NCBI GenBank assembly: GCA_035487295.1
Contig: DATHMH010000048.1
Coordinates: 16,763-80,762, forward strand
Origin: QIAW01 sp035487295
GTDB lineage: Bacteria; Acidobacteriota; Terriglobia; Terriglobales; Acidobacteriaceae
Direction: 5' to 3'
Length of the DNA stretch: 64,000 nucleotides
Positions 52,950-61,429 of this stretch are shown piece by piece; positions within the stretch are counted from its first letter, which is position 1; every line of letters begins with the position of its first letter. The notes beneath the pieces are model-generated. The model was not told the DNA's origin and did not search any database. It was given only the letters and a program-made list of their open reading frames with translations. The translations under genes were made by a program, and so were the position numbers.

Positions 52950-54414
52950 ACCGCAGCGCCTCAACCGGATTAAGCTTCGCCGCCCGCGACGCCGGATACA
53001 GTCCTGCACACAGGCTCACCACCACGGCGAAGACAATCGCTCCCAGCACCAGCCACCAAGGCACGGCAAAAACATTGGTTGCCGGCAGGCTCTGACGCCG
53101 CAGATAAATATTGGTGCCGATTGTCACCGCCCGCCCGATCAGCCAGCCAATGCCCACACCCAGCGCCCCGCCCAGCAACCCCATCACGCCGGCTTCAAGG
53201 AAGAAAAGCTGCTTTACGTCGCCGTCAGCCGCGCCCAGGGCTTTAAGAATTCCGATCTCGCGCCGCCGCTCCAGAATCGCCATCACCAGCGTGTTAACGA
53301 TGCCCAGCATGGCCACCGCCAGCGCCAGGCTGCCAAAAATCCCCAGCAGCAGATCGAACACCGCAAAAAAAATTCGCAGATTGCGTGTGGCGTCAAGCAG
53401 GGAAAAGGCGGCAAACCCCATGTTCTTAACGGCGGTTTCAATCGCCTCGACTTGCCCCGGGCTCTGCGCCCGCACCGTCAAGCTCGGATACGTCGGTTTC
53501 TTCCCCGGCCCGCGCAAAACGTCGCGCAGGTCATTGCCCTGGGCGGCGCGTAATTTTTCCCCGAGCTGAATCGGAATCAGCACTCGCCCGCTGCCCAGGC
53601 CGCCGAACCCGGCCGCCGGTTCGGTATCGACAATCCCAACGATGTGCAATATTTTGTCGCGCGGCACAATTGAAATGCCTGGGGTTGCGGAAGTGTCGCC
53701 GGAAATATTGCCGGTGCTGTCTCCCGTTTTGGGATCGCCAGCGCTCGCCTGCGCTCCTTCAGTCTGCGCTCCCAAAACCTGCCGCTCGGCATAGCGCAAC
53801 ACCAGCTCTTTCCCAATAAGGGAAGAGGGCTGGTCCGAAAGTTCTTTCGCAAATTCCATCTGCAGAATGGCTTCATCCGCCGCTGGGCTGGAAAAAAATG
53901 AGCCTTGCATCCCGTCGAACGATCCATTCCCTCGCGCCGAGTCCGGTATCGCCGCCACCATCGTCGTATAAGGATTGCCCGCATAGCGCACCTCGGTAGG
54001 GAAGCGCACCTGCGGATACACCTCCACCACATGCGGCAGGTGTTCCAGCTCCTGGCGGGCCTCTTCATCGAGCCGCCGTGCTTCGCGCGCCGTGCCATTG
54101 GGATTTGACGACGCGCCCTCCGGAGCATCCGATGAAGTGCCGGAGCTATTGGATGGAGCGTTAGATGAAGATCCGTTCGATGTCCCCTGCCGGCCGAATC
54201 CGCGCAGGTTCTGCTTCGAATACACGAACACCGTGTCAAACAGCCCTGAGCTTGCCAGTTTGCGGTTGGCGAGCTGCTGCAATCCCACGCCCAGGGAGAG
54301 CATGGCAACCAGCGAAGCCACGCCTACGCCGATGCCCAGCGTGGTCAACGAATTCCGCAGCACGGCCTCGCGCAGATTTCTCACCGCGAGTTCGGTAAGG
54401 TCGCCTGCCCTCAT
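52942..54414 (-). CDS. MacB/FtsX-type ABC transporter permease
   Basis: A 490-residue protein with the MacB/LolC layout: an N-terminal helix (about 20-45), a large periplasmic domain, and three C-terminal helices (about 345-375, 400-425, 450-475). The cytoplasmic ERRREIGILKALGA coupling motif is present. The periplasmic domain carries two low-complexity inserts: Ser/Asn/Gly-rich (about 77-110) and Gly/Ala/Ser/Thr-rich (about 215-245). With the ATPase upstream it forms a mechanotransmission ABC system for lipoproteins, lipids or toxic compounds. Confidence 0.9.
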   Translation of the reverse strand: MRAGDLTELAVRNLREAVLRNSLTTLGIGVGVASLVAMLSLGVGLQQLANRKLASSGLFDTVFVYSKQNLRGFGRQGTSNGSSSNAPSNSSGTSSDAPEGASSNPNGTAREARRLDEEARQELEHLPHVVEVYPQVRFPTEVRYAGNPYTTMVAAIPDSARGNGSFDGMQGSFFSSPAADEAILQMEFAKELSDQPSSLIGKELVLRYAERQVLGAQTEGAQASAGDPKTGDSTGNISGDTSATPGISIVPRDKILHIVGIVDTEPAAGFGGLGSGRVLIPIQLGEKLRAAQGNDLRDVLRGPGKKPTYPSLTVRAQSPGQVEAIETAVKNMGFAAFSLLDATRNLRIFFAVFDLLLGIFGSLALAVAMLGIVNTLVMAILERRREIGILKALGAADGDVKQLFFLEAGVMGLLGGALGVGIGWLIGRAVTIGTNIYLRRQSLPATNVFAVPWWLVLGAIVFAVVVSLCAGLYPASRAAKLNPVEALRYE

Positions 54415-54466
54415 CGTTTCGCTCCGTTGTTATCGGCAATTGGTTTCATAAAATGGCTTACGGAAG

Positions 54467-54524
54467 GGCACGGCTTCGACCGTGCCGCATAGTTTTTGTG
54501 TCAGGGCACGACTTTAGTCGTGCC
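54467..54524. repeat. Two REP-like hairpins in tandem (copies D and E)
   Basis: GGCACGGCTTCGACCGTGCC (54467-54486) and GGCACGACTTTAGTCGTGCC (54505-54524) lie in the 190-base gap between the ABC ATPase and permease genes. E differs from copy B at 11585 by paired changes that keep the stem (G-C to A-T). They may alter the expression ratio of the two subunits. Confidence 0.75.
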
Positions 54525-54604
54525 GTAAATCTCATGGCAAACCACACTTCCTTGCTGCCGCAGGCATGCGCGTAGCGAAGCGCTCAGAAAATCGTTTTTA
54601 AAAT

Positions 54605-55300
54605 CTATGAAGCCGTCTTTAATTTGCCATCCGCCAGTTCCACAATGCGATGGGCAAACTTTTCCGCCAGCGGCCTCTCGTGCGTCACCAGCACAATCGT
54701 CATTCCCAGCGAACGGTTAATTTCCTGCAACAAATTCATGATCTCAAGTCCGGTTGCGCTGTCCAGATTCCCGGTGGGTTCATCGGCCAGCAAAATTGTC
54801 GGCCGGTTCACCAGTGCCCGCGCCAGCGCCGCCCGCTGTTGCTCGCCGCCTGAAAGCTCGCTCGGCCGGTGGGTGAGGCGCTTCTCCAGGTGCACGCGCT
54901 CCAAAGCCTCGCGCACTCGCCCGCTACGCTCGCCGCGCTCCACTTCGGCGAGGCGCAATGGCAGCTCCACATTTTCTTCCAGTGTCATGCGCGGCAGCAG
55001 GTTGAAGGCCTGAAAGACCATGCCCACGGTGAGGCTGCGATAACGCGCCAGCTCCCGCGCGTTCATTTCTGACAAGTTGCGGCCCTGGGAAAAAATAGCG
55101 CCGGAAGTAGGACGATCCAGCCCGGCCATAAGGTTCAGAAGAGTGGATTTACCCGAGCCTGAGCTGCCCAGCAGGCCTACGAACTCAGCCGCGCTTACCT
55201 CCAGACACACATCATTCACCGCGCGAATCAGCGCAGACCCCATCTGGTATTGCCGCGTAACCCGGTCAGCACGCAGGGCGGCTCCATTTGTCGGCATCAT
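54605..55300 (-). CDS. MacB/LolD-type ABC transporter ATPase
   Basis: A 231-residue ATPase with Walker A (GSSGSGKST), Q-loop, ABC signature LSGGEQQRAALARAL, Walker B (ILLADEPTGNLD) and H-loop (VTHERP). The GxxSSGKST-type spacing and DEPTGNLDS are typical of the LolD/MacB/FtsE group. It is the first gene of a minus-strand set with the permease and the esterase. It energises the permease; the transported substrate is unknown. No membrane-fusion protein gene is in the window. Confidence 0.94.
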   Translation of the reverse strand: MMPTNGAALRADRVTRQYQMGSALIRAVNDVCLEVSAAEFVGLLGSSGSGKSTLLNLMAGLDRPTSGAIFSQGRNLSEMNARELARYRSLTVGMVFQAFNLLPRMTLEENVELPLRLAEVERGERSGRVREALERVHLEKRLTHRPSELSGGEQQRAALARALVNRPTILLADEPTGNLDSATGLEIMNLLQEINRSLGMTIVLVTHERPLAEKFAHRIVELADGKLKTAS

Positions 55301-55394
55301 TTAGTTTGATGTTACTACACAGAAACCAGTTCCGGCCTCTATGTTAAGAAATGCAAAGAAGGGTAAGAATGGAAAATTTTCTCTCTTGAAAAGT

Positions 55395-55630
55395 GTCATC
55401 CTGAGCCACAGGCGAAGAGCCTGTCCTGAGCCGTGGACGGTTTTTAACCGTCCGTAGTGTCAGAAGCCATACCGCTGAACTATGACCATGCTCTTGATTC
55501 ATCGTTCCCCTTTGCACCGTCATCCTGAACGCCGCTTTTTGGCGCGAAGAGCTTGTCCTGAGCGAAGCCGAAGGAATCCAGAGAATGTTTCATTGCCCAT
55601 GTCGCTTATCGGGCTTCTCTCGTAGTTCGG
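55395..55630. repeat. Dispersed repeat (copy 2) with GTCATCCTGAGC motifs
   Basis: Starts TCATCCTGAGCCACAGGCGA and contains CTGAGCCGTGGACGGTTTTT, GTCATCCTGAACGCCGC, TTTTTGGCGCGAAGAG and CCATGTCGCTTATCGGGCTT. From about 55426 it parallels the repeat at 40931-41120. It also has an insertion of TCCTGAGCGAAGCCGAAGGA, a word widespread in bacterial intergenic repeats. No coding potential is seen in this 395-base gap. Confidence 0.8.
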
Positions 55631-55695
55631 GAGAGTCAACAGAGCCAAGCTATTTCTGAATGGTTGCTGTTCAACTGAGAACCGAGAACTGCTCT

Positions 55696-56949
55696 TCATG
55701 CTTCAATAATCAATTCCGGTTCGCTCGGAAAATGTTTCTCCTGCTTCGGTGCAACTTTTGGAGCAACCGGTGCAACTGCTTCCGGCTCTTGCTCATGGTC
55801 CATGTCAGAGAGTTCCAGGCGCATATTGCCGGGGTTGGTCGCATAGGCGATTCCGGTTTCGAACTCCACGATTCCGTTGCGGATCATGTCTTCAATCGTC
55901 TGGTCGAAGCACTGCATGCCGTCCAGATTGCCGTCGCGCATGGCGTCGGTGAGGCTCTTGCCTTCGGCTTCTCCTTTTTCCATGTACTCGCGCGTGCGCA
56001 GCGTTGACTTCAGCATCTCAAAGGCGGCCACGCGTCCGCTGCCGTCTTTGCGTGGAATCAGGCGCTGCGAGACGATCCAGCGAAAACTTCGGGAAAGGCG
56101 ATTGCGAATGATGTGCTGCTCTTGCAGGGGAAAGACGCCAATGATGCGCTCCACCGTCTTCGAGGCATCGATCGTGTGCAGAGTTGAGAGCACCAGATGG
56201 CCGGTTTCGGCTGCTTCCATGGCAATCTCAATGGTCTCTTTGTCGCGCATCTCGCCCACCAGAATTACCTTGGGCGCCTGCCGCAGCGCGGCGCGCAGGG
56301 CGAGGGAAAAATTGGGGGTATCGCTGTGCAGCTCCCGCTGATGAATGGTGGAACGTTTGTGCCGGTGGATGAATTCAACCGGGTCTTCAATCGTAATAAT
56401 GTGATAGCCGTGCGTCTCGTTGATCAGGTTCACCACCGCGGCCATGGTTGAAGATTTGCCCGACCCGGTTGGCCCTGTCACCAGCACGATGCCGTTCTTC
56501 AGGTTGGCAATCTCAGCCAGTTGCGGGGGAAGCTTGAGGTCCGCAAAGGTAGGCACATTGCGTGGAATTACCCGCATCACGATAGCGCAGGTGCCGCGTT
56601 GCTTGAAAATGTTGACCCGGAATCGCGCCTCTCCCGGCAGGCTGTAAGAGGTATCGCACGAACCCAGATCGCGCAAGGCGGTTATAGCTTGCTTGTTCCC
56701 GTTGATCAGATCGCCGGCAATGCGATGCGTATCTTCCGGAGTGAGCTGCGGCAACTGCGGAATCTGCACCGGCACCAGTTGTCCGCGCAGTTCAACCTGC
56801 GGCGGCCGTCCGGGTGAAAAGATCAGGTCGCTGATCTGCGGAGAAACCTGCAACATCGCCTTCAGCACCGCCGCTGTGGTAATCGCCGGCGCCGGCGCTG
56901 CCGTAACTTCTTCCAATTCCGGATTTGAGCTGGTTGTAAGAGGGTCCAT
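55696..56949 (-). CDS. PilT-family type IV pilus ATPase
   Basis: A 417-residue secretion-superfamily ATPase. It has Walker A (VTGPTGSGKSST), an Asp box (ITIEDPVEFIH), Walker B region (KVILVGEMRDKETIEIAMEAAETGH) and a His box (LSTLHTIDAS). The AIRNLIRE-like retraction motif expected of PilT is altered, so it may be closer to PilU. An acidic, proline-rich tail of about 50 residues follows. It powers pilus retraction for twitching. TGGAG lies just before the ATG. No other pilus gene is adjacent, though a secretin begins at 62534. Confidence 0.92.
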   Translation of the reverse strand: MDPLTTSSNPELEEVTAAPAPAITTAAVLKAMLQVSPQISDLIFSPGRPPQVELRGQLVPVQIPQLPQLTPEDTHRIAGDLINGNKQAITALRDLGSCDTSYSLPGEARFRVNIFKQRGTCAIVMRVIPRNVPTFADLKLPPQLAEIANLKNGIVLVTGPTGSGKSSTMAAVVNLINETHGYHIITIEDPVEFIHRHKRSTIHQRELHSDTPNFSLALRAALRQAPKVILVGEMRDKETIEIAMEAAETGHLVLSTLHTIDASKTVERIIGVFPLQEQHIIRNRLSRSFRWIVSQRLIPRKDGSGRVAAFEMLKSTLRTREYMEKGEAEGKSLTDAMRDGNLDGMQCFDQTIEDMIRNGIVEFETGIAYATNPGNMRLELSDMDHEQEPEAVAPVAPKVAPKQEKHFPSEPELIIEA

Positions 56950-57019
56950 TGTAGCTCCAGATTCTATGCTTGATAGCCTGAAAGCCGACAGATTACCGTG
57001 GTAATAAAGGATATGCGCA

Positions 57020-57064
57020 GTTCTAAATCGGGAAAAATAAGAAAGATTTGTCCCAATTTAGAAC
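57020..57064. promoter_or_regulatory. 14-bp inverted repeat upstream of pilT
   Basis: GTTCTAAATCGGGA (57020-57033) and TCCCAATTTAGAAC (57051-57064) match at 13 of 14 positions around a 17-base spacer, 71 bases before the pilT start. It could be an operator for a dimeric regulator or a leader hairpin. The rest of the 650-base gap (to 57601) shows no gene I would defend. Confidence 0.5.
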
Positions 57065-57360
57065 AGATTTCAAAGCTGGGTTAGGTCTTCAGGTGTCTAT
57101 TTTTCAATCCATTATGGCGATTATTGTAGAAATCAGCTTTGGCGGCCTGCGTGGCGCCATTGAAGTCTATTGCCGGAATGTGGGGGGTCGCAAGCAGCGT
57201 GTTCGTGCGATAGCAAGTAAAATTGAGATCTGATACACATACCAGCAGTGCCAGAAAAATAGGGTTTTCGGCATACTGATATCAAGTCCTTGCATTTTGA
57301 GGAATTGTCGCCCATCATTTTCCTGAAGGTAGAGCTTGGGAGAAAGACTATGTTTGCATT

Positions 57361-57392
57361 GTCATTCCGAGGAGCAACACGGCGAGGAATCG
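57361..57392. repeat. GTCATTCCGAGGAG-type dispersed repeat fragment
   Basis: GTCATTCCGAGGAGCAACAC then GGCGAGGAATCG, a word pair common in bacterial intergenic repeats of the GTCATTCCGAG...GAGGAATC type. Only one copy is in this window. Confidence 0.45.
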
Positions 57393-57601
57393 CTGTGGGA
57401 TTGAGAGTTTATGGGGTAACACGCCATCCTCGAACAAAAGGATTGCTCCAGGACTAGTCGCCACTACTCCCCGGATTCTCGCATCCTATTGAATTAAAAT
57501 AACTTAATACTAAATCGACTACTTGATGTAATGGGGGGGTAGGGAGCACTACTTGGCCATGGTAAAAATTCGAAAAAGGATCATAAAGGAGAGATAACTG
57601 A

Positions 57602-58591
57602 ATGAAGCTGAAGCAGCTGGGCAATACTGACATGCAGATTACGCCGCTGGGAATCGGGGCTTGGGCCATGGGCGGCGGTGGCTGGCAATTCGGCTGGGGC
57701 AAGCAGGAGGATAATGACTCCATTGCAGCCATTCACGCCGCGCTCGATGCTGGCATGAATTGGATCGATACCGCGGCCGTTTACGGTCTCGGACGCTCCG
57801 AGCAGGTCGTTGCCCAGGCGCTGAAGGGCCGCGCCAAGCGTCCTTATGTTTTTACCAAGTGTGAGCTGGTCTGGAACGCAAAGGGCGAAATCAGCGGCCG
57901 CCTCAAAGCGGCTTCGATTCGCCGCGAGATTGAAGCCAGTCTCAAGCGCCTGCAGCTCGATGTGATCGATCTCTACCAGATCCATTGGCCCGATCCGCCG
58001 GAAGACATCGAAGAAGGCTGGCAAACCCTGGCCGAGCTGAAGAAAGAAGGCAAGGTGCGCTGGATCGCTGTCTCTAATTTCAACGCCGAGCAGATGGAGC
58101 GCGCCCGCAAAATCGCTCCTATCTCTTCTTTGCAGCCGCCCTACTCCATTCTCAAGCGTGAGATTGAAGAAGAAATTCTGCCCTATTGCGCCCGGCACAA
58201 TATTGGTGTGATCGCCTATTCCACAATGCAATCCGGGCTTCTCACCGGCGAGATGACGCGCAAGCGCATCGCTAATTTTCCTAAAGACGATTTTCGCAAG
58301 TTGCTCAACCCTCACTTCCAGGAGCCGGCTCTGACCCGCAACCTGGAACTGGCAGAGCTGCTGCGCGACCTCGGCAACCGCCACGGACGCACCGCCGGCG
58401 AAGCCGCCATCGCCTGGACGCTGCGCTGCCCGGAGGTGACCGCAGCCATCATCGGCGTTCGCTCGGCCAAACAGGTCGAAGGCGTAATCGGAGCCATGGA
58501 GTTCCGGCTGCAGCCTCAGGAGATCGACGAGATCAGGGTCTTCATGAAGTCATGGCAGAGAAAACTCGAACTTGAAGAAAGCCTGGCCTAG
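57602..58591 (+). CDS. Aldo/keto reductase
   Basis: A 329-residue TIM-barrel oxidoreductase with the AKR tetrad in place: Asp and Tyr in DTAAVYGLGRSE, Lys in VFTKCEL, His in QIHWPDPP. The NADP(H) site is VIAYSTMQSGLLTG and AAIIGVRSAKQ. AGGAGAG-type bases precede the ATG. It lies 79 bases upstream of the PmoC-like gene on the same strand and could be co-transcribed with it, which would place an alcohol/aldehyde-converting enzyme beside a putative oxygenase. Confidence 0.93.
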   Translation: MKLKQLGNTDMQITPLGIGAWAMGGGGWQFGWGKQEDNDSIAAIHAALDAGMNWIDTAAVYGLGRSEQVVAQALKGRAKRPYVFTKCELVWNAKGEISGRLKAASIRREIEASLKRLQLDVIDLYQIHWPDPPEDIEEGWQTLAELKKEGKVRWIAVSNFNAEQMERARKIAPISSLQPPYSILKREIEEEILPYCARHNIGVIAYSTMQSGLLTGEMTRKRIANFPKDDFRKLLNPHFQEPALTRNLELAELLRDLGNRHGRTAGEAAIAWTLRCPEVTAAIIGVRSAKQVEGVIGAMEFRLQPQEIDEIRVFMKSWQRKLELEESLA

Positions 58592-58670
58592 CCAACAGGA
58601 AGAAGCATGCCGGGGAAGGGCTTTAGAATATACACTTTTATTATTCAGAAGTTGATCGTCGAGGAATTAT

Positions 58671-59864
58671 ATGGCCCACAGCATCTCCGTTTCAGTGCCC
58701 CTGCAAGCTCAGACCGGACAGACTGCGGCAAAGACGCTTTCCGTTCCCTGGTATATCTGGTGCGCCGTCGCCGGAGTAATCTCCGCCATGATTGGCGGCT
58801 ACTGGGATATTTCCTGGCACATGTCCATCGGCCGCGATTCCTTCTGGACTCCGGCGCATATGGCCATCTATCTGAACGGTGTGCTGGTGGGCATTGCCTG
58901 CGGCTATCTCATTCTGAATGCGACCTTCGGAGGCCATGCCGCCGCCCAAATCAAGAGCGCTTCTGTAAACATCTGGGGCTTCAGCGGGCCGCTCGGCGCC
59001 TTCATCGCAAGCTGGGGCTGCTTCGCCATGCTCACCTCTGCTCCGTTCGATAACTGGTGGCACAACGCCTACGGACTCGACGTTAAGATCATCAGCCCTC
59101 CGCATGTGTTGTTGTTCGTTGGTGGAATTGCCATCAAGGTTGGCGTCCTGGCTTTGATTGCTGGCCTCATGAATCGCGCCCAGGGAGAATTGCATAGCAA
59201 ACTGCTGTGGCTCTTTCTTTTTGTGGGCGCCATCGCAATTGCTCAGGCCAGCAACCTGCTCACAGAAATTACCTGGACCTCTCTTTTGCACGGCGCCACC
59301 GCATACCGCGCTATCTGTGCTGTCATCCCGCTCGCGTTGATCGGTGTGGGCTGGGGCGCCGGCCGCCGGTGGGCCTTCACCATTATTGCCGGCATCTACA
59401 CGGCAATCCTGCTGGCTTTTGAGTGGATTCTGCCATTGTTTCCAGCAGAGCCGAAACTAGGCCCGGTATACCAGCACGTCACCCACCTTGTGCCATTGCG
59501 CTTTCCGCTGCTGCTGATCGTTCCCGCTTTCGTGCTCGACTTGTTGTGGCCCAGAATCAGTTCATGGAACAGGTGGAAACAGGCAGCCGTCGCGGGTCCG
59601 GTCTTCCTGCTCAGCTTGATCGCGGTGCAATGGCCCTTTGCCGGCTTCCTGATGACCCCCGCAGCCCGCAACTGGTTTTTTGGGATGAATTATTTCGCCT
59701 ACTTCGACCCGGCAAATTTTCTCTACGACCCTTATAAGTTCGAGCCCACGGAACAAACGCGCGCCGGATTCTGGATCGTGATGGCCATCGCATTTCTGGT
59801 TTCCATCATTAGTTCGCGCATCGGCCTGGCCTGGGGCGACTGGATGCGCCGCCTGCGCCGATGA
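58671..59864 (+). CDS. PmoC/AmoC-like ten-helix membrane protein with two copper-site motifs
   Basis: A 397-residue protein with about ten transmembrane helices. Between helices 1 and 2, D46-x3-H50-x4-R55-D56-x3-T60-P61-x-H63 aligns with PmoC D156, H160, R165, D166, T170, P171 and H173, the CuC ligands and their framework. Between helices 3 and 4, D127-x-W129-x-H131-x5-D137-x5-P143-x-H145 aligns with PmoC N227, W229, H231, E237, P243 and H245, the CuD region. Both spacings are identical. The protein is longer than PmoC (about 260 residues) and has extra C-terminal helices. Family membership is my inference from these motifs. Substrate unknown. Confidence 0.75.
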   Translation: MAHSISVSVPLQAQTGQTAAKTLSVPWYIWCAVAGVISAMIGGYWDISWHMSIGRDSFWTPAHMAIYLNGVLVGIACGYLILNATFGGHAAAQIKSASVNIWGFSGPLGAFIASWGCFAMLTSAPFDNWWHNAYGLDVKIISPPHVLLFVGGIAIKVGVLALIAGLMNRAQGELHSKLLWLFLFVGAIAIAQASNLLTEITWTSLLHGATAYRAICAVIPLALIGVGWGAGRRWAFTIIAGIYTAILLAFEWILPLFPAEPKLGPVYQHVTHLVPLRFPLLLIVPAFVLDLLWPRISSWNRWKQAAVAGPVFLLSLIAVQWPFAGFLMTPAARNWFFGMNYFAYFDPANFLYDPYKFEPTEQTRAGFWIVMAIAFLVSIISSRIGLAWGDWMRRLRR

Positions 59865-61417
59865 ACTCCCCGGCCGCGGAACAACCCGAGCAATCATCTA
59901 TGCGAAGCCGGTTTCTCAAAATCACCTTCATCTCGATCTTGTTTCTTACCTCATCGGCTTTTGCCCATGTCGGCAGCCCAGACGTTTATTACGAAGACGA
60001 CGCCGGTCCCTATCATCTTTTTGTTACCGTGCGTGTGCCGCAGGTCATTCCCGGCGTGGCTGAGATTCAGGTCCGCAGCCAGTCCAGCGATATTCATAAG
60101 ATGAGCTTCGTTCTCATGACGCTCACCGGAGCCGGCTCCAGCTTGCCGCCCACGCCCGACGTGGCCGAGCAGTCGAAACAAGATCCGCAATTTTTTACCG
60201 GCAGTCTGTGGCTCATGCAATCCGGCGCCTTGCAGGTGCGAATCGCAGTGGAGGGCAGCAAAGGCCCGGCGGAACTTTCCGTTCCTGTGGCCTCTTTCGC
60301 GCAGCGCACGCTGCAGATGCAGAAGCCGCTGGCAGCAGTGTTGATTTTTCTGATGCTCTTCCTGGCAGTTGGATTAATCTCCATCGCGAGCGCCAGCGTT
60401 CGCCAGGGGAGCCTTGAGCCGGGGCAGGCACCGCCGGCTTCGAACCTGCTCTGGTCGCGGTGGGTGATGGCGATCACTGCGCTGGTGGTGGTTGCGATTC
60501 TTTATTTGGGGAAACTATGGTGGGGCGCTGAAGCCAGGGATTACCAGAAAGGAGTCAATTTTTTCAAGCCTCCTGCTGCACAGATTACGCTTGAAGATGG
60601 AAGGCGTCTGCTGATCGCTGCCGAAGGCCAGGGCGACAAGTGGCACCATCAGATCAAACTGAAAGAGCTGATTCCCGACCACAACCATCTCATGCATCTG
60701 TTTTTGATCCGCCTTCCCGGGCTGGATTGGATGTGGCACCTTCATCCCGAGCAAGTTGAAGGGAAACATGGTGTCTTCGAGCAGGACCTGCCTTCCATGC
60801 CGGCCGGCCACTACCAGGTCTTCGCTGATGTCGTGGATAAAAACGGTTTTCCTTGGACTCTGGTTGGAGAGTTTGACCTCCCGTCCTCTATCGATAAGGC
60901 CAGGCCGCTTGCCGGTGATGATTCGTCCTGGGTGGGCGCGACGCTCGATCCTGCCGCGAAAGATTCTACTATTGCTGAGCTTGCCGATGGCAGCCGCATC
61001 GTCTGGCAGCGTGACGCGGGGGCTCCGCTCCTGGCCAATACGGCAATGTCCCTCAAATTCAGCGTGCTTGACAAAAATGGCAAGCCGGCGCAAGACCTTG
61101 AGCCCTACATGGGCATGGCTGGACATGCGGAAATTGTCCGCTCCGATATGAATGTCTTTGCCCACATTCACCCCGCGGGATCGGTCTCCATGGCGGCGCT
61201 GGAACTGGCTCAGGAAGGGCTCGCACGCCAGAGACTTCTTAGCAGTTCGATGCCTCCTCCCGAAACTGTTATGCCGATGGATATGTCCTCAGTTCGCTTG
61301 ACACCGGAAGTCAATTTCCCTTACGGCTTTCCGCAGTCCGGCGATTACCGCATCTTTGTGCAGGTCAAACGCGCTGGAAAAGTCGAGACCGCGGCCTTCG
61401 ATACTCACGTTCAATGA
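59861..61417 (+). CDS. Exported two-helix protein with N-terminal His and HxHP modules (partner of the PmoC-like protein)
   Basis: A 518-residue protein overlapping the previous gene by 4 bases; an ATG at 59900 is an alternative start. The signal peptide should be cut in SAFA|HVGSPD, leaving His36 as mature N-terminus. A beta domain (about 36-145) is followed by two transmembrane helices (about 153-178, 192-217). Two C-terminal modules each end in HxHP: DHNHLMHLF...WMWHLHPE and MAGHAEIV...FAHIHPAG. The order soluble domain, two helices, soluble domain and an N-terminal His recalls PmoB, but the PmoB HVH copper site is not seen in the N-domain. Probably a copper-binding periplasmic subunit. 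Confidence 0.7.
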   Translation: MNSPAAEQPEQSSMRSRFLKITFISILFLTSSAFAHVGSPDVYYEDDAGPYHLFVTVRVPQVIPGVAEIQVRSQSSDIHKMSFVLMTLTGAGSSLPPTPDVAEQSKQDPQFFTGSLWLMQSGALQVRIAVEGSKGPAELSVPVASFAQRTLQMQKPLAAVLIFLMLFLAVGLISIASASVRQGSLEPGQAPPASNLLWSRWVMAITALVVVAILYLGKLWWGAEARDYQKGVNFFKPPAAQITLEDGRRLLIAAEGQGDKWHHQIKLKELIPDHNHLMHLFLIRLPGLDWMWHLHPEQVEGKHGVFEQDLPSMPAGHYQVFADVVDKNGFPWTLVGEFDLPSSIDKARPLAGDDSSWVGATLDPAAKDSTIAELADGSRIVWQRDAGAPLLANTAMSLKFSVLDKNGKPAQDLEPYMGMAGHAEIVRSDMNVFAHIHPAGSVSMAALELAQEGLARQRLLSSSMPPPETVMPMDMSSVRLTPEVNFPYGFPQSGDYRIFVQVKRAGKVETAAFDTHVQ

Positions 61418-61429
61418 GATTGAGAACAC

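Noticed and set aside
57048..57233. 61-codon open frame upstream of the aldo/keto reductase
   Set aside because: It begins inside an inverted repeat and has no ribosome site or domain.
58671..59864. Canonical PmoC/AmoC in a standard pmoCAB operon
   Set aside because: The copper motifs match, but the protein is too long, has extra helices, CuD Asn is Asp, and no PmoA gene is present, so I call it PmoC-like only.
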